Part shown: in pieces, positions 1-6,894 of the stretch
Layout: every line of letters starts with the position of its first letter
Position numbering within the stretch: the first letter of the stretch is position 1
Origin: a bacterium
GTDB taxonomy: Bacteria > Bacteroidota > Ignavibacteria > Kapaibacteriales > UBA961
DNA length: 13,991 bases
Direction of reading: 5' to 3'
NCBI GenBank assembly: GCA_022844575.1
Contig: JALHLL010000014.1
Location: forward strand, 1-13,991
Made by a program: the position numbers and the translations under genes
Notes under the pieces: model-generated
What the model was told of the DNA's origin: nothing
What the model saw: only the letters and a program-made list of their open reading frames with translations
Database searches by the model: none

Positions 1-459
1 TATGAAATAGGGACACATAGACCGAAAATGATCGTACAATATATTCCAGAACTTATAACCCTCTTAAGAAGTAAAAACAACAGATTGCAATGGGGAGCGA
101 TGGCTGCTTTGGACTATGTAACACTTGAAAATCCAAATCTTATATACGATAACATTGAATCGATTATTTCCGTGGCTGATTCCGGAGGCATTATTACAAA
201 CGATCATTGCGTCGAGATACTTATTAAACTCAGCTCAATCAGCAAGTATTCGGAACAGTTATTTAAATTACTTATCGAAAGATTACATAAGAGTCCGACG
301 AATCAATTGCCTAAATACGCTGAAAATTCTCTAAAACTAATCAATCAGGAAAATCGGAATACTTTTATTTCCGCTCTTGAACAAAGGTTATCCGATTTTG
401 AGGAAGGAACAAAAAAATCTCGTTTGGAGAAAGTAATAGTAAAAGCAAGAAAACTGTAA
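1..459 (+). CDS. HEAT-repeat-like protein, 3' part (5' end outside window)
   Basis: The frame is open from base 1 to the TAA at 457-459, giving 152 visible residues. The first ATG is at base 28, but the codons before it (YEIGTHRPK) read on without a stop. The segment RPKMIVQYIPELITLL followed by SKNNRLQWGAM fits a helical-repeat unit continuing from upstream, and no ribosome binding site precedes base 28, so I treat it as 5'-truncated by the window. The protein is built of amphipathic helix pairs typical of HEAT/ARM-like scaffolds and ends in a basic tail (residues KKSRLEKVIVKARKL). No catalytic motif, signal peptide or membrane segment is visible. Such proteins usually mediate protein-protein contacts; the partner cannot be told from here. 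It precedes the ComB-like gene by 33 bp on the same strand, so the two may be co-transcribed. Family assignment is by pattern recognition only. Confidence 0.6.
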   Translation, partial: YEIGTHRPKMIVQYIPELITLLRSKNNRLQWGAMAALDYVTLENPNLIYDNIESIISVADSGGIITNDHCVEILIKLSSISKYSEQLFKLLIERLHKSPTNQLPKYAENSLKLINQENRNTFISALEQRLSDFEEGTKKSRLEKVIVKARKL

Positions 460-492
460 ACACTATTCTTGCTAAAGGGATGAGTAGAAATT

Positions 493-1218
493 ATGTTTAA
501 TCAGAAAGAATTTGACATTCGTCTCGAATGGGGACTTAACGGAATAGAACAACTTGCTCCGATTTCGGATGTCGTTATCATAGTTGATGTATTATCATTT
601 TCTACTTCGGTAGATATTATCACATCAAACAATGCTTCAGCTTATCCTTATCATTGGAATGACACATCGGCTCAGGCATACGCTGACTCTGTAGGAGCTT
701 TATTGGCGCATAAAAGGAATGATTCGGGAGAGAATTACTCTCTATCACCGAGTTCTTTACTTACTATACCGAGTGGTACCAAGTTAGTTTTGCCTTCCCC
801 TAACGGTTCAGCTTTATCTGTGGCATCAAATGCATTGTGCACTATTGCAGGTTGTTTACGAAATGCAAAAGCTGTAGCGGAATTCGCCCAAAACAAAGGA
901 AAAACCATTGCATTAATACCCGCAGGCGAACAATGGAAAGATAAAACATTGAGACCTTGTTTTGAAGATTTGATTGGAGCCGGTGCAATAATATCTTCGT
1001 TAAACGGTATATTATCGCCTGAAAGTAAAGTTACATTATCCGCTTTTTTAGATGTACAAAATAACTTATCACATTACTTAAGAAATTGTAGCTCCGGTAA
1101 AGAACTTATTGACAGAGGTTATGATAGCGATGTTGATATAAGTGCCGCTTATAATGTAAGTAACACGGTACCGGGGTTAAATAATGGATTCTATCAAAAT
1201 GCTACAAACACATACTAA
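493..1218 (+). CDS. comB: ComB-like 2-phosphosulfolactate phosphatase family protein
   Basis: The 241-residue product has the landmarks of the ComB family (PF04029), whose archetype hydrolyses 2-phosphosulfolactate to sulfolactate using Mg2+ in coenzyme M synthesis. Seen in order: an N-terminal strand with the Asp-containing motif VDVLSFSTSV (residues 31-40), a phosphate-type loop SPNGS (102-106), IPAGE (142-146), CFEDLIGAGAI (156-166), and the C-terminal block SSGKELIDRGYDSDV (200-214), where the family has a Ser-Gly-(Arg/Lys)-Glu-Leu signature. Length fits the family (about 230-250). The ATG at 493 lies 12 bases after a purine-rich AAAGGGA; an overlapping ATG at 480 is out of frame. The protein is soluble with no signal peptide. 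Coenzyme M synthesis is not expected in this lineage, so the true substrate is uncertain. ComB homologues are common in bacteria without the rest of that pathway, and none of its other genes is in this window. Confidence 0.8.
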   Translation: MFNQKEFDIRLEWGLNGIEQLAPISDVVIIVDVLSFSTSVDIITSNNASAYPYHWNDTSAQAYADSVGALLAHKRNDSGENYSLSPSSLLTIPSGTKLVLPSPNGSALSVASNALCTIAGCLRNAKAVAEFAQNKGKTIALIPAGEQWKDKTLRPCFEDLIGAGAIISSLNGILSPESKVTLSAFLDVQNNLSHYLRNCSSGKELIDRGYDSDVDISAAYNVSNTVPGLNNGFYQNATNTY

Positions 1219-1264
1219 AATATTTCATTTTCAGTTTGGATAATCTGTGTCACGTCCACAAAAC

Positions 1265-1411
1265 TCAACTATTAGAATTCAGCCAAAATTTTTTCTGAAT
1301 CTTAACGATTACGTTGATAGTTTTTCCATCGAGGAACGGAACATTGATTTTCCGGAGGGAACTATGAACTGAAACATCCGTGATGTAATTGCCTGTTATG
1401 CCTGCGAAAGA
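1265..1411 (-). pseudogene. Coding-like relic: 48-codon start-less open frame
   Basis: This lies in the 266-bp space between the convergent comB-like and namZ-like genes. On the minus strand, a stop (TAA, 1412-1414) is followed by 48 sense codons and a TGA (1265-1267), with no ATG, GTG or TTG inside. The translation contains alternating beta-type stretches such as GNYITDVSVHSSL and DGKTINVIVKIQKKFW, resembling the end of an Ig-like or adhesin-type domain. Codons include more C/G endings (ATC, CTC, ACG, CCG, TCC) than the flanking AT-rich genes. I do not recognise the family. The most economical reading is a decayed C-terminal fragment of a lost gene; a chance open frame is possible. No clear terminator was found between the convergent genes, only a weak GTTAAA/TTTAAC inverted repeat near 1431-1455. 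Confidence 0.3.
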
Positions 1412-1484
1412 TTATTTATTACGTTAAAAGATAATGTGTATTTAACCGCATAATAAATATGAATATTGTGTATGTAATATACGT

Positions 1485-2744
1485 TTACCTATAAATCAAA
1501 TACCTCTCTCTAAGCTGCAAAAACTCATTATTATTCTGCTGTACAAGCTGGCGCATCTTTACAATTTCACCCGAAAGAACGGCATCTGCTAATTGTACGT
1601 TGCCAAGCACTTTTATAAACATATCTTTATTTGATTGTGCAATAAAATTTCCGGCAAATTTTTCGGGATACAATAAGCGTAGTGTAATAATTAATTCCAA
1701 TCCTTTTGTAAAATACGGTACAGATTGGGCGGAAGGAGTGCTTATCATAAGTCCGCTGCATGGTATTTTGGCAAATTTCCCGAATTGAGGGTAAAAACCC
1801 GAACTGATTATAATAATACTATCTGATTTTTTTAAGGAAATTGCCGATAGTACATTCTCTCCCGAAATATCGGGAGCACCGCACCAACGGAATGGCATTG
1901 CCGTTCCTATTCCTATGGACATTATACTTAATTCGCCGAGCATGCCTGTTATGGCGGCACAGCGTATCGTTTCCGGTGATATGATATTGGGTGATGTAGG
2001 TAAAAATGGTAAGCCAGTTTTTTCCCATGTCATAGAGCGTGCCCAACGTTTCATTTTGACAACAGTAAGAGAGCAACGTCTTTTTTTTCCGTCGTTTCCT
2101 TTTTGTAACCACCCTTCCGTATTTGCCATTTGTGCAAGTTCGCCTATTGTACAGCCATGTATATAAGGTACAGGGAGCGAACAGACAAAGGAAAGAGATT
2201 GCATATCGGGAATATTCCCATCCACCAATAATCCGCCAAGAGGGTTCGGGCGGTCGAGTACATAAATCGGTTTACCATATTCCGCACATGCATCCATTAC
2301 ATTTAATAATGTACTGATAAATGTATAAGAGCGTATTCCAATATCTTGAATATCGGCAACAATGGCATCGCAATTCGTCAACATTTCGCGAGTGGGTCTT
2401 CTGTTTTTTCCATACAGTGAGAAAACAGGAATATTCCAAAGGGTATCATCTGCAACACTTTCACCTGCGGGTACTCCGGCATAATAACCATGTTCCGGCG
2501 TAAGTAATGTAGTTAAAGTACATGTATTCGTTTTTAAGAATACTTCGGGTGTGGGAATTAATGTGCTTGTTCTACATGCGGAATTTGTGAGCAATGCAAT
2601 TTTTTTCCCTCGTAGTATTTCAAAGTCCGTATCAACAAGATTATCAATTCCCAATTTTAATTGTTGTGAAATACCGGTTGAAAGTACGATAAAAAAAATG
2701 ATACATATGTGTATCAGACGTACATGGAATAATTTTTTCCTCAT
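1485..2744 (-). CDS. namZ: Exported DUF1343 / NamZ-type exo-beta-N-acetylmuramidase (GH171-like)
   Basis: The 419-residue product matches the DUF1343 family (PF07075), whose characterised members (NamZ, glycoside hydrolase family 171) release terminal MurNAc from peptidoglycan fragments. Motifs seen: LLTPEHGYYAG (residues 80-90), ADIQDIGIRSYTFISTL (130-146), LDRPNPLGG (163-171), PYIHGCTIGELA (193-204), SPNIISPET (251-259) and SIGIGTAMPF (276-285), all in family order. An N-terminal basic stretch plus hydrophobic core (about residues 9-26, ending TGISQQ) is a signal peptide, so the enzyme acts in the periplasm or outside. Length fits the family (about 400 after processing). The start ATG sits in a poly-A run with no clear Shine-Dalgarno sequence, as is common in Bacteroidota-type genomes. 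It lies 18 bp downstream of the aminopeptidase gene, so it is probably the last gene of that operon. The catalytic role is by homology; the active-site residues were not verified. Confidence 0.87.
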   Translation of the reverse strand: MRKKLFHVRLIHICIIFFIVLSTGISQQLKLGIDNLVDTDFEILRGKKIALLTNSACRTSTLIPTPEVFLKTNTCTLTTLLTPEHGYYAGVPAGESVADDTLWNIPVFSLYGKNRRPTREMLTNCDAIVADIQDIGIRSYTFISTLLNVMDACAEYGKPIYVLDRPNPLGGLLVDGNIPDMQSLSFVCSLPVPYIHGCTIGELAQMANTEGWLQKGNDGKKRRCSLTVVKMKRWARSMTWEKTGLPFLPTSPNIISPETIRCAAITGMLGELSIMSIGIGTAMPFRWCGAPDISGENVLSAISLKKSDSIIIISSGFYPQFGKFAKIPCSGLMISTPSAQSVPYFTKGLELIITLRLLYPEKFAGNFIAQSNKDMFIKVLGNVQLADAVLSGEIVKMRQLVQQNNNEFLQLRERYLIYR

Positions 2745-2762
2745 TTTTTTTTTGTACCGATA

Positions 2763-4715
2763 TTATTCTTTTACTACGATAACAGGGTATGTAATGAAGT
2801 TGCGTTCAAACTCAACCCGAACAAAATAAATACCCGAAATCCATGTGTTCGTATCAATACGGATGGTAGTATCATTTATTCTTTCTTGCGAAAAAGTAAT
2901 GGTATTTCCATTATTATCTATAATAGAGATACTCCTATACGGTAATTGTGTTACTACCGAAATATAACCGTTTGCCGGTACAGGGCTTATACTTACATTG
3001 TCTTGTGTTGCATTCAAGTCCGATACGGAGGTAATGTCGGTAATGCTTTGAGTGCGGAAGAGTGAACGTGTCGTTAGCCCCTGATTTGGAAGTATAGATT
3101 TATAATCATTCGGTACATTGTTTATTGTAAACGTTTCATCCTTTGTTTTTACAGTAATTTTCGAATAAACTGTCGGCTGATTATCAGGTCTTACAAATCC
3201 CAATTCTACCGGAATTTCCGAATATGTGCCATACGATTCGGGCTGTACTTGTTCGACCCTTAATTGTACCGAATTACCTTCTCTTTTTAAAACGGTAAAA
3301 CGTAACTCGGGAATACCTGCTTGTAGTACCCATTCCTTAAAAAAGGTATCAAGATCAATATTTGTTTCTTTTTCAAAAACATTTTTAAGGAAATCGGTTG
3401 TAGCATTTTTATAAGCATATTGTTGCAAATAAGCACGAATAGCTTTGTAAAAATTATCGTTACCTACTTTATGTCTTAGCATACCGAGTACAACCGCACC
3501 TTTTTGATAGATGGTTTCGGGGTAATTGGATGAAGGTGCTGTACGTGAAAAGTCATAAAGCGGTAGGGCTTTTTCATCTTTTAGGATGGTATTGATATAA
3601 CGATTGATTTTTGTGCTTTGGCTTGTTAAAAAACCTTTTTCAAAACCGAATAATTCTTCGCTCCATGCAGATTCGCAAAAAGTTGCGAACGATTCATTAA
3701 GCCAAGCATGCCTGAAATCCAAAGGTGAAACGCAATCGCCGAACCACTGATGTGCTAATTCATGGGCAGCAACCGAGTTGACAGTGTCTTTACTTTGTGC
3801 AAGACTTGTATTGTAGGAAACCATGGTCTGATGTTCCATAGCTCCCTTTTGAGTAAGGCAATACCCCACTTTATCGAATGGATATGCGCCGAAAAGCTGG
3901 GTGAATGACCTGACCATTCGGGGTAATAATTTGAATGATATACGTGTGGCAGCCGTATCACGTGCGCGAGCATATACCACCATAGGCGGTAAATTGTTTT
4001 CGGTAAATCGTAGTGTTTTATAGGGTGCTAAAGAAAATGTAAGCAAGTATGTAGCGCAGGGATAATTATGCGTCCATTCAAAAAAGGTAAAATCATCTGT
4101 TTGATTTGTGCTAAGTGTGCCGACTGAAGCAACGGTCATACCTTTACGTGCTATAATAGTACCCTTGAATGTCGCCTTATCCGATGGATGATCGAAACAG
4201 GGCATCCAATGGCGTGTTGTAGAAACATAGTTTGCTTGAAAACCAACACCGAGCGCATATACGGTGCTATCGCCATAAGAAACGCCCCCCCAAGTTCCTG
4301 CTCCTAACTCATCTGTCATCGTTCCGCTATAGACCATAATCACGACGGCTGTATCGCCCTGAAGTTTGTTTATTGGTGCGGGTACTGAATAATGGAATGT
4401 TGATTCTTCCTGCTTGCCCTGTGCGGTTGCATTTGTTTTTTTATCATCCATCAGCACGGAGTCCACAGTCAATCCCTGTAAATGGAATATAAATACTTTA
4501 TCATTCGGATTTTCAATCCATCGAATATGAATATCACATCTACCGTGTGTATTTCGTGAGGGTAAAGCTTGGGTCAAATCCATTTTTACATCATAGTGCA
4601 ATACATCAAAAGGTTGCGGATTGTAAGCCAATGGATCAGGCGGTAATTGCTGTGCGAATATTGTTATTGAATTGATGCACAGAATAAGTAAAATATAGAT
4701 ACTATATTGTTTCAT
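2763..4715 (-). CDS. Secreted M1 family zinc aminopeptidase with C-terminal T9SS-type sorting domain
   Basis: The 650-residue product is a metallopeptidase that removes N-terminal amino acids from peptides. The zinc site is HELAHQWFGD with His318, Glu319 and His322, and the third ligand Glu341 (in LNESFA) sits at the exact HExxH-x18-E spacing. The substrate-recognition motif is GAMEHQT (291-297), a variant of the classical GAMEN. Tyr403 in IYQKGAVVL is the likely transition-state tyrosine. A signal peptide covers about residues 1-21. Residues about 574-650 form a separate beta domain starting SISPVPANGYISV and ending in VYF-type strands (GIYFVRVEF, YPVIVVKE), matching the type A sorting domain that directs proteins through the type IX secretion system to the surface. 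The gene is 23 bp after the nucleoside phosphorylase and 18 bp before namZ. No strong ribosome binding site is seen. Family assignment is secure; surface location is inferred from the tail. Confidence 0.93.
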   Translation of the reverse strand: MKQYSIYILLILCINSITIFAQQLPPDPLAYNPQPFDVLHYDVKMDLTQALPSRNTHGRCDIHIRWIENPNDKVFIFHLQGLTVDSVLMDDKKTNATAQGKQEESTFHYSVPAPINKLQGDTAVVIMVYSGTMTDELGAGTWGGVSYGDSTVYALGVGFQANYVSTTRHWMPCFDHPSDKATFKGTIIARKGMTVASVGTLSTNQTDDFTFFEWTHNYPCATYLLTFSLAPYKTLRFTENNLPPMVVYARARDTAATRISFKLLPRMVRSFTQLFGAYPFDKVGYCLTQKGAMEHQTMVSYNTSLAQSKDTVNSVAAHELAHQWFGDCVSPLDFRHAWLNESFATFCESAWSEELFGFEKGFLTSQSTKINRYINTILKDEKALPLYDFSRTAPSSNYPETIYQKGAVVLGMLRHKVGNDNFYKAIRAYLQQYAYKNATTDFLKNVFEKETNIDLDTFFKEWVLQAGIPELRFTVLKREGNSVQLRVEQVQPESYGTYSEIPVELGFVRPDNQPTVYSKITVKTKDETFTINNVPNDYKSILPNQGLTTRSLFRTQSITDITSVSDLNATQDNVSISPVPANGYISVVTQLPYRSISIIDNNGNTITFSQERINDTTIRIDTNTWISGIYFVRVEFERNFITYPVIVVKE

Positions 4716-4738
4716 AGTGTTGTAGCTGATAACTTAGT

Positions 4739-5566
4739 TTATAATTTCCCGACAATACCCATTATTAAATCCGCCAGAGCCGGTTCCGCTTTATTTGCCG
4801 TAGCAATAATATCTTCAACCGAAACAGGTTTAAGTGCATCAGGGAAACATTCATCCGTCACAATGGAAAAAGCAAGTACTCTCATATCACTATGCACCGC
4901 TACAATTGTTTCCGGTACGGTACTCATTCCCACAACATCTGCACCTATGGTTTTCAGAAAACGATATTCCGCTTTGGTTTCCAAATTAGGTCCTGCAACG
5001 GAAACATATACACCTCTTTGTATTACTATATTTTTCTCTCTTGCTGTTTTTTCTGCCAATTCTATCAGATAATTGGAGTACGGTTCAATCATATCGGGAA
5101 AACGTTGCCCGAGTGTATTATCATTCTGCCCGATAAGAGGATTATCGCCCTGTAGATTGATATGATCATCAATAATAATAATATCACCTTTTTTATAACG
5201 AGGATTCAAACCGCCGGTAGCATTACACATAATAAGTGTTTTTGCTCCGAGTGCCTTCATCACACGGATGGGGAAGGTAATCTGTTGCATGGTATAGCCC
5301 TCATAATAATGAAAGCGTCCTTGCATTGCAACAACATTTTTTTCGTTCAAAGTACCGAGTAATAATTTCCCTTTATGTGTTTCCACCGTAGCCAAAGGAA
5401 AATGCGGTATTTGTTTGTATGGTAGCACACATTCCACCTCAATAATATCGGCAAGACGAGCTAATCCCGTACCCATAACAATGGCGATATCAGGTATTAA
5501 TGGTGTATGCTTCCGTATTATCGCTACCGATTCGTCAATATGTTCTCGTAATAATGAAGTTGGCAT
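4739..5566 (-). CDS. punA: Purine nucleoside phosphorylase (trimeric, PNP/MTAP superfamily)
   Basis: The 275-residue cytosolic enzyme should split purine (deoxy)nucleosides with phosphate into free base and ribose-1-phosphate for purine salvage. Motifs of the low-molecular-mass trimeric class are present: phosphate loop MGTGL (31-35), MQGRFHYYEGY (81-91, phosphate and ribose contacts, His86), CNATGGLNP (114-122), VAGPNLETKAEYR (190-202, with the base-contacting Glu196) and ADVVGMSTVPE (209-219). Where human PNP has Asn243 after Thr242, this protein has Asp238 (T-D-E), as MTA phosphorylases do, which may broaden base preference towards adenosine. Two tandem TGA stops lie upstream in frame, and the ATG at 5566 is preceded by GGGGAA six bases away, which fixes the start. 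It follows safE after a 122-bp gap (5567-5688) that could hold its own promoter, though no convincing -33/-7 boxes were identified. It probably leads the phosphorylase-aminopeptidase-namZ cluster. Confidence 0.92.
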   Translation of the reverse strand: MPTSLLREHIDESVAIIRKHTPLIPDIAIVMGTGLARLADIIEVECVLPYKQIPHFPLATVETHKGKLLLGTLNEKNVVAMQGRFHYYEGYTMQQITFPIRVMKALGAKTLIMCNATGGLNPRYKKGDIIIIDDHINLQGDNPLIGQNDNTLGQRFPDMIEPYSNYLIELAEKTAREKNIVIQRGVYVSVAGPNLETKAEYRFLKTIGADVVGMSTVPETIVAVHSDMRVLAFSIVTDECFPDALKPVSVEDIIATANKAEPALADLIMGIVGKL

Positions 5567-5688
5567 CGGATTTCCCCAAATTCTTTTTATTAAACCGCAA
5601 TTTACGATTACTCATCATAAAAGCACGGGGGTATAACCATGTGTTATTCGGAATGATACTATGGAGCGGTAGGGATTAAGTACTTTTT

Positions 5689-6420
5689 CTAATGTGTGTG
5701 TGGGCGGCAGCAATCGGATTGTGCTGGTTTTTCCACTTGTAATTTGGGGCTTACGTAAGGAATATCAAGTCCTAATCCGCGTACAATAAACACCATACCC
5801 ATCACTACAGCAATAACAGGTGTAATTTTTCTGATGAGCATGCGAAAGTTCGGTTTTGCAAACTGCGGAAGAAGTGAAACGGCAAGCATAGCAGGTATTG
5901 TACCCAAACCGAATAATGCCATAAAAACCGTACTTTGAAAAGAGTTTTGTGTATTTAATGCACCTGCAAGGGCAACATATACAAAGCCGCAGGGCAAGAG
6001 TCCGTTAAGCAAACCGAGTATGAATAATGCGCTATATGTTCGTGATTGCAAAAATTGAGAAAACAAAGATTTAAGATAGAGAGCCGGTCGGCTGATAATG
6101 GAACTGTGTGGGAAGTAATGTGAAATAATACGCGGAAAAACTGTTGTAGTAATTATTCCTACGCCGGTAATGATAGAAAGCCATTCTTGTAGTCCGGCTA
6201 TACGAATCATGCCGCCGATAAGACCTATACCAAGCCCAAGAAGAGAATAGGTAATTACTCTTGCCATATTGTAAAGCAAACGACTGATTATAAAGCCGCT
6301 TCGTGTTGATGATGTTATAGGCAAAGCAAGTGCTATAGGACCACACATCCCCACGCAGTGCATGCTTCCGACAAAGCCCAAAACCAAGGCAGACCACAAT
6401 AATACTGAATCGTTTATCAT
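5689..6420 (-). CDS. SafE/TauE-like (DsbD_2/UreH-type) membrane protein of the cbb3 operon
   Basis: This 243-residue polytopic inner-membrane protein has about six hydrophobic segments. It starts with the family motif SMHCVGMCGP (residues 19-28; Cys22 and Cys26), followed by RLLYNMARVITYSLLG (47-62) and a second Cys-containing half motif GLLNGLLPCGFVY (136-148; Cys144), the pattern of the 'sulfite exporter TauE/SafE family' or DsbD_2/UreH-like domain (PF13386). Despite that name, members encoded after fixH in cco operons are thought to act in oxidase maturation, possibly copper or thiol handling; this is inference from context. The tail ends in CCRPHTH, a plausible soft-metal ligand cluster. 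Its ATG overlaps the fixH stop codon as ATGA (6417-6420), implying translational coupling. It is the last gene of the cco operon. No terminator hairpin was seen after its TAG. Confidence 0.85.
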   Translation of the reverse strand: MINDSVLLWSALVLGFVGSMHCVGMCGPIALALPITSSTRSGFIISRLLYNMARVITYSLLGLGIGLIGGMIRIAGLQEWLSIITGVGIITTTVFPRIISHYFPHSSIISRPALYLKSLFSQFLQSRTYSALFILGLLNGLLPCGFVYVALAGALNTQNSFQSTVFMALFGLGTIPAMLAVSLLPQFAKPNFRMLIRKITPVIAVVMGMVFIVRGLGLDIPYVSPKLQVEKPAQSDCCRPHTH

Positions 6421-6860
6421 AACGTTACAACCGATTCAGAATAATAATCGGTATTATTGGAGAACCATTTCGTTACAATTTTCCAATGACCTTTTGGTAA
6501 TGTAGCTATATCAATCATCATACTCTTTTCGCTATTATTTTCTTTTATCGTAATGATGGTATCGAGCGAAGACGTAGAAGGGTGATAAAAATGTATTGTC
6601 CCTTTTTGTGGTATTGCTTCCGTCGGAAAAAGAATATTTACTTTATTATTTGCAATGTCAATATTAACGGATTCCGATAGGGCATTTGTTCTTTCTATTT
6701 GTTCAATTCGTTTCTGATAAGCAACTTCTTGAGCATAATAATCCTTACTGACAAGTTCCACTTTTTGTGTTAAGGCATAAACAACAAAGCTTAAAGTACC
6801 AGTAACAAAAACAATGTAAACCGTAGCCATACCTTTGCCCCAATTCCAATTCAATTTCAT
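6417..6860 (-). CDS. fixH: FixH/CcoH family cbb3 oxidase assembly protein
   Basis: The 147-residue product has the FixH (PF05751) layout: a short cytoplasmic start rich in Trp (NWNWGKG), one membrane helix (about residues 11-31), then the conserved juxtamembrane helix KDYYAQEVAYQKRIEQ (39-54) and a beta-rich periplasmic domain. FixH/CcoH is a single-span protein needed for stable assembly of cbb3 oxidase, working with CcoG and CcoI. It begins with a GGAG ribosome binding site about 7 bases before the ATG, 34 bp after ccoG, and its TGA overlaps the safE start by four bases. Position between ccoG and safE is the usual order in Bacteroidota-type cco operons. Confidence 0.9.
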   Translation of the reverse strand: MKLNWNWGKGMATVYIVFVTGTLSFVVYALTQKVELVSKDYYAQEVAYQKRIEQIERTNALSESVNIDIANNKVNILFPTEAIPQKGTIHFYHPSTSSLDTIITIKENNSEKSMMIDIATLPKGHWKIVTKWFSNNTDYYSESVVTL

Positions 6861-6894
6861 AATTATTCTCCGAGAAAATGAAGAGTTTAAATTT

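Noticed and set aside
4707..5072. 121-codon plus-strand open frame antisense to the nucleoside phosphorylase
   Set aside because: It lies almost wholly opposite a strongly conserved enzyme, with no recognisable motif or ribosome binding site. It is a shadow frame, as are the other plus-strand frames across 1600-13030.
5552..5635. Small 27-codon minus-strand frame (MMSNRKLRFNKK...) upstream of and overlapping the nucleoside phosphorylase start
   Set aside because: No ribosome binding site and no recognisable family. It overlaps a well-supported start and could be chance.
5567..5688. Promoter for the phosphorylase-aminopeptidase-namZ cluster
   Set aside because: A promoter here is likely from the layout, but I found no convincing TTTG / TAnnTTTG pair at proper spacing, so it is not listed as a feature.
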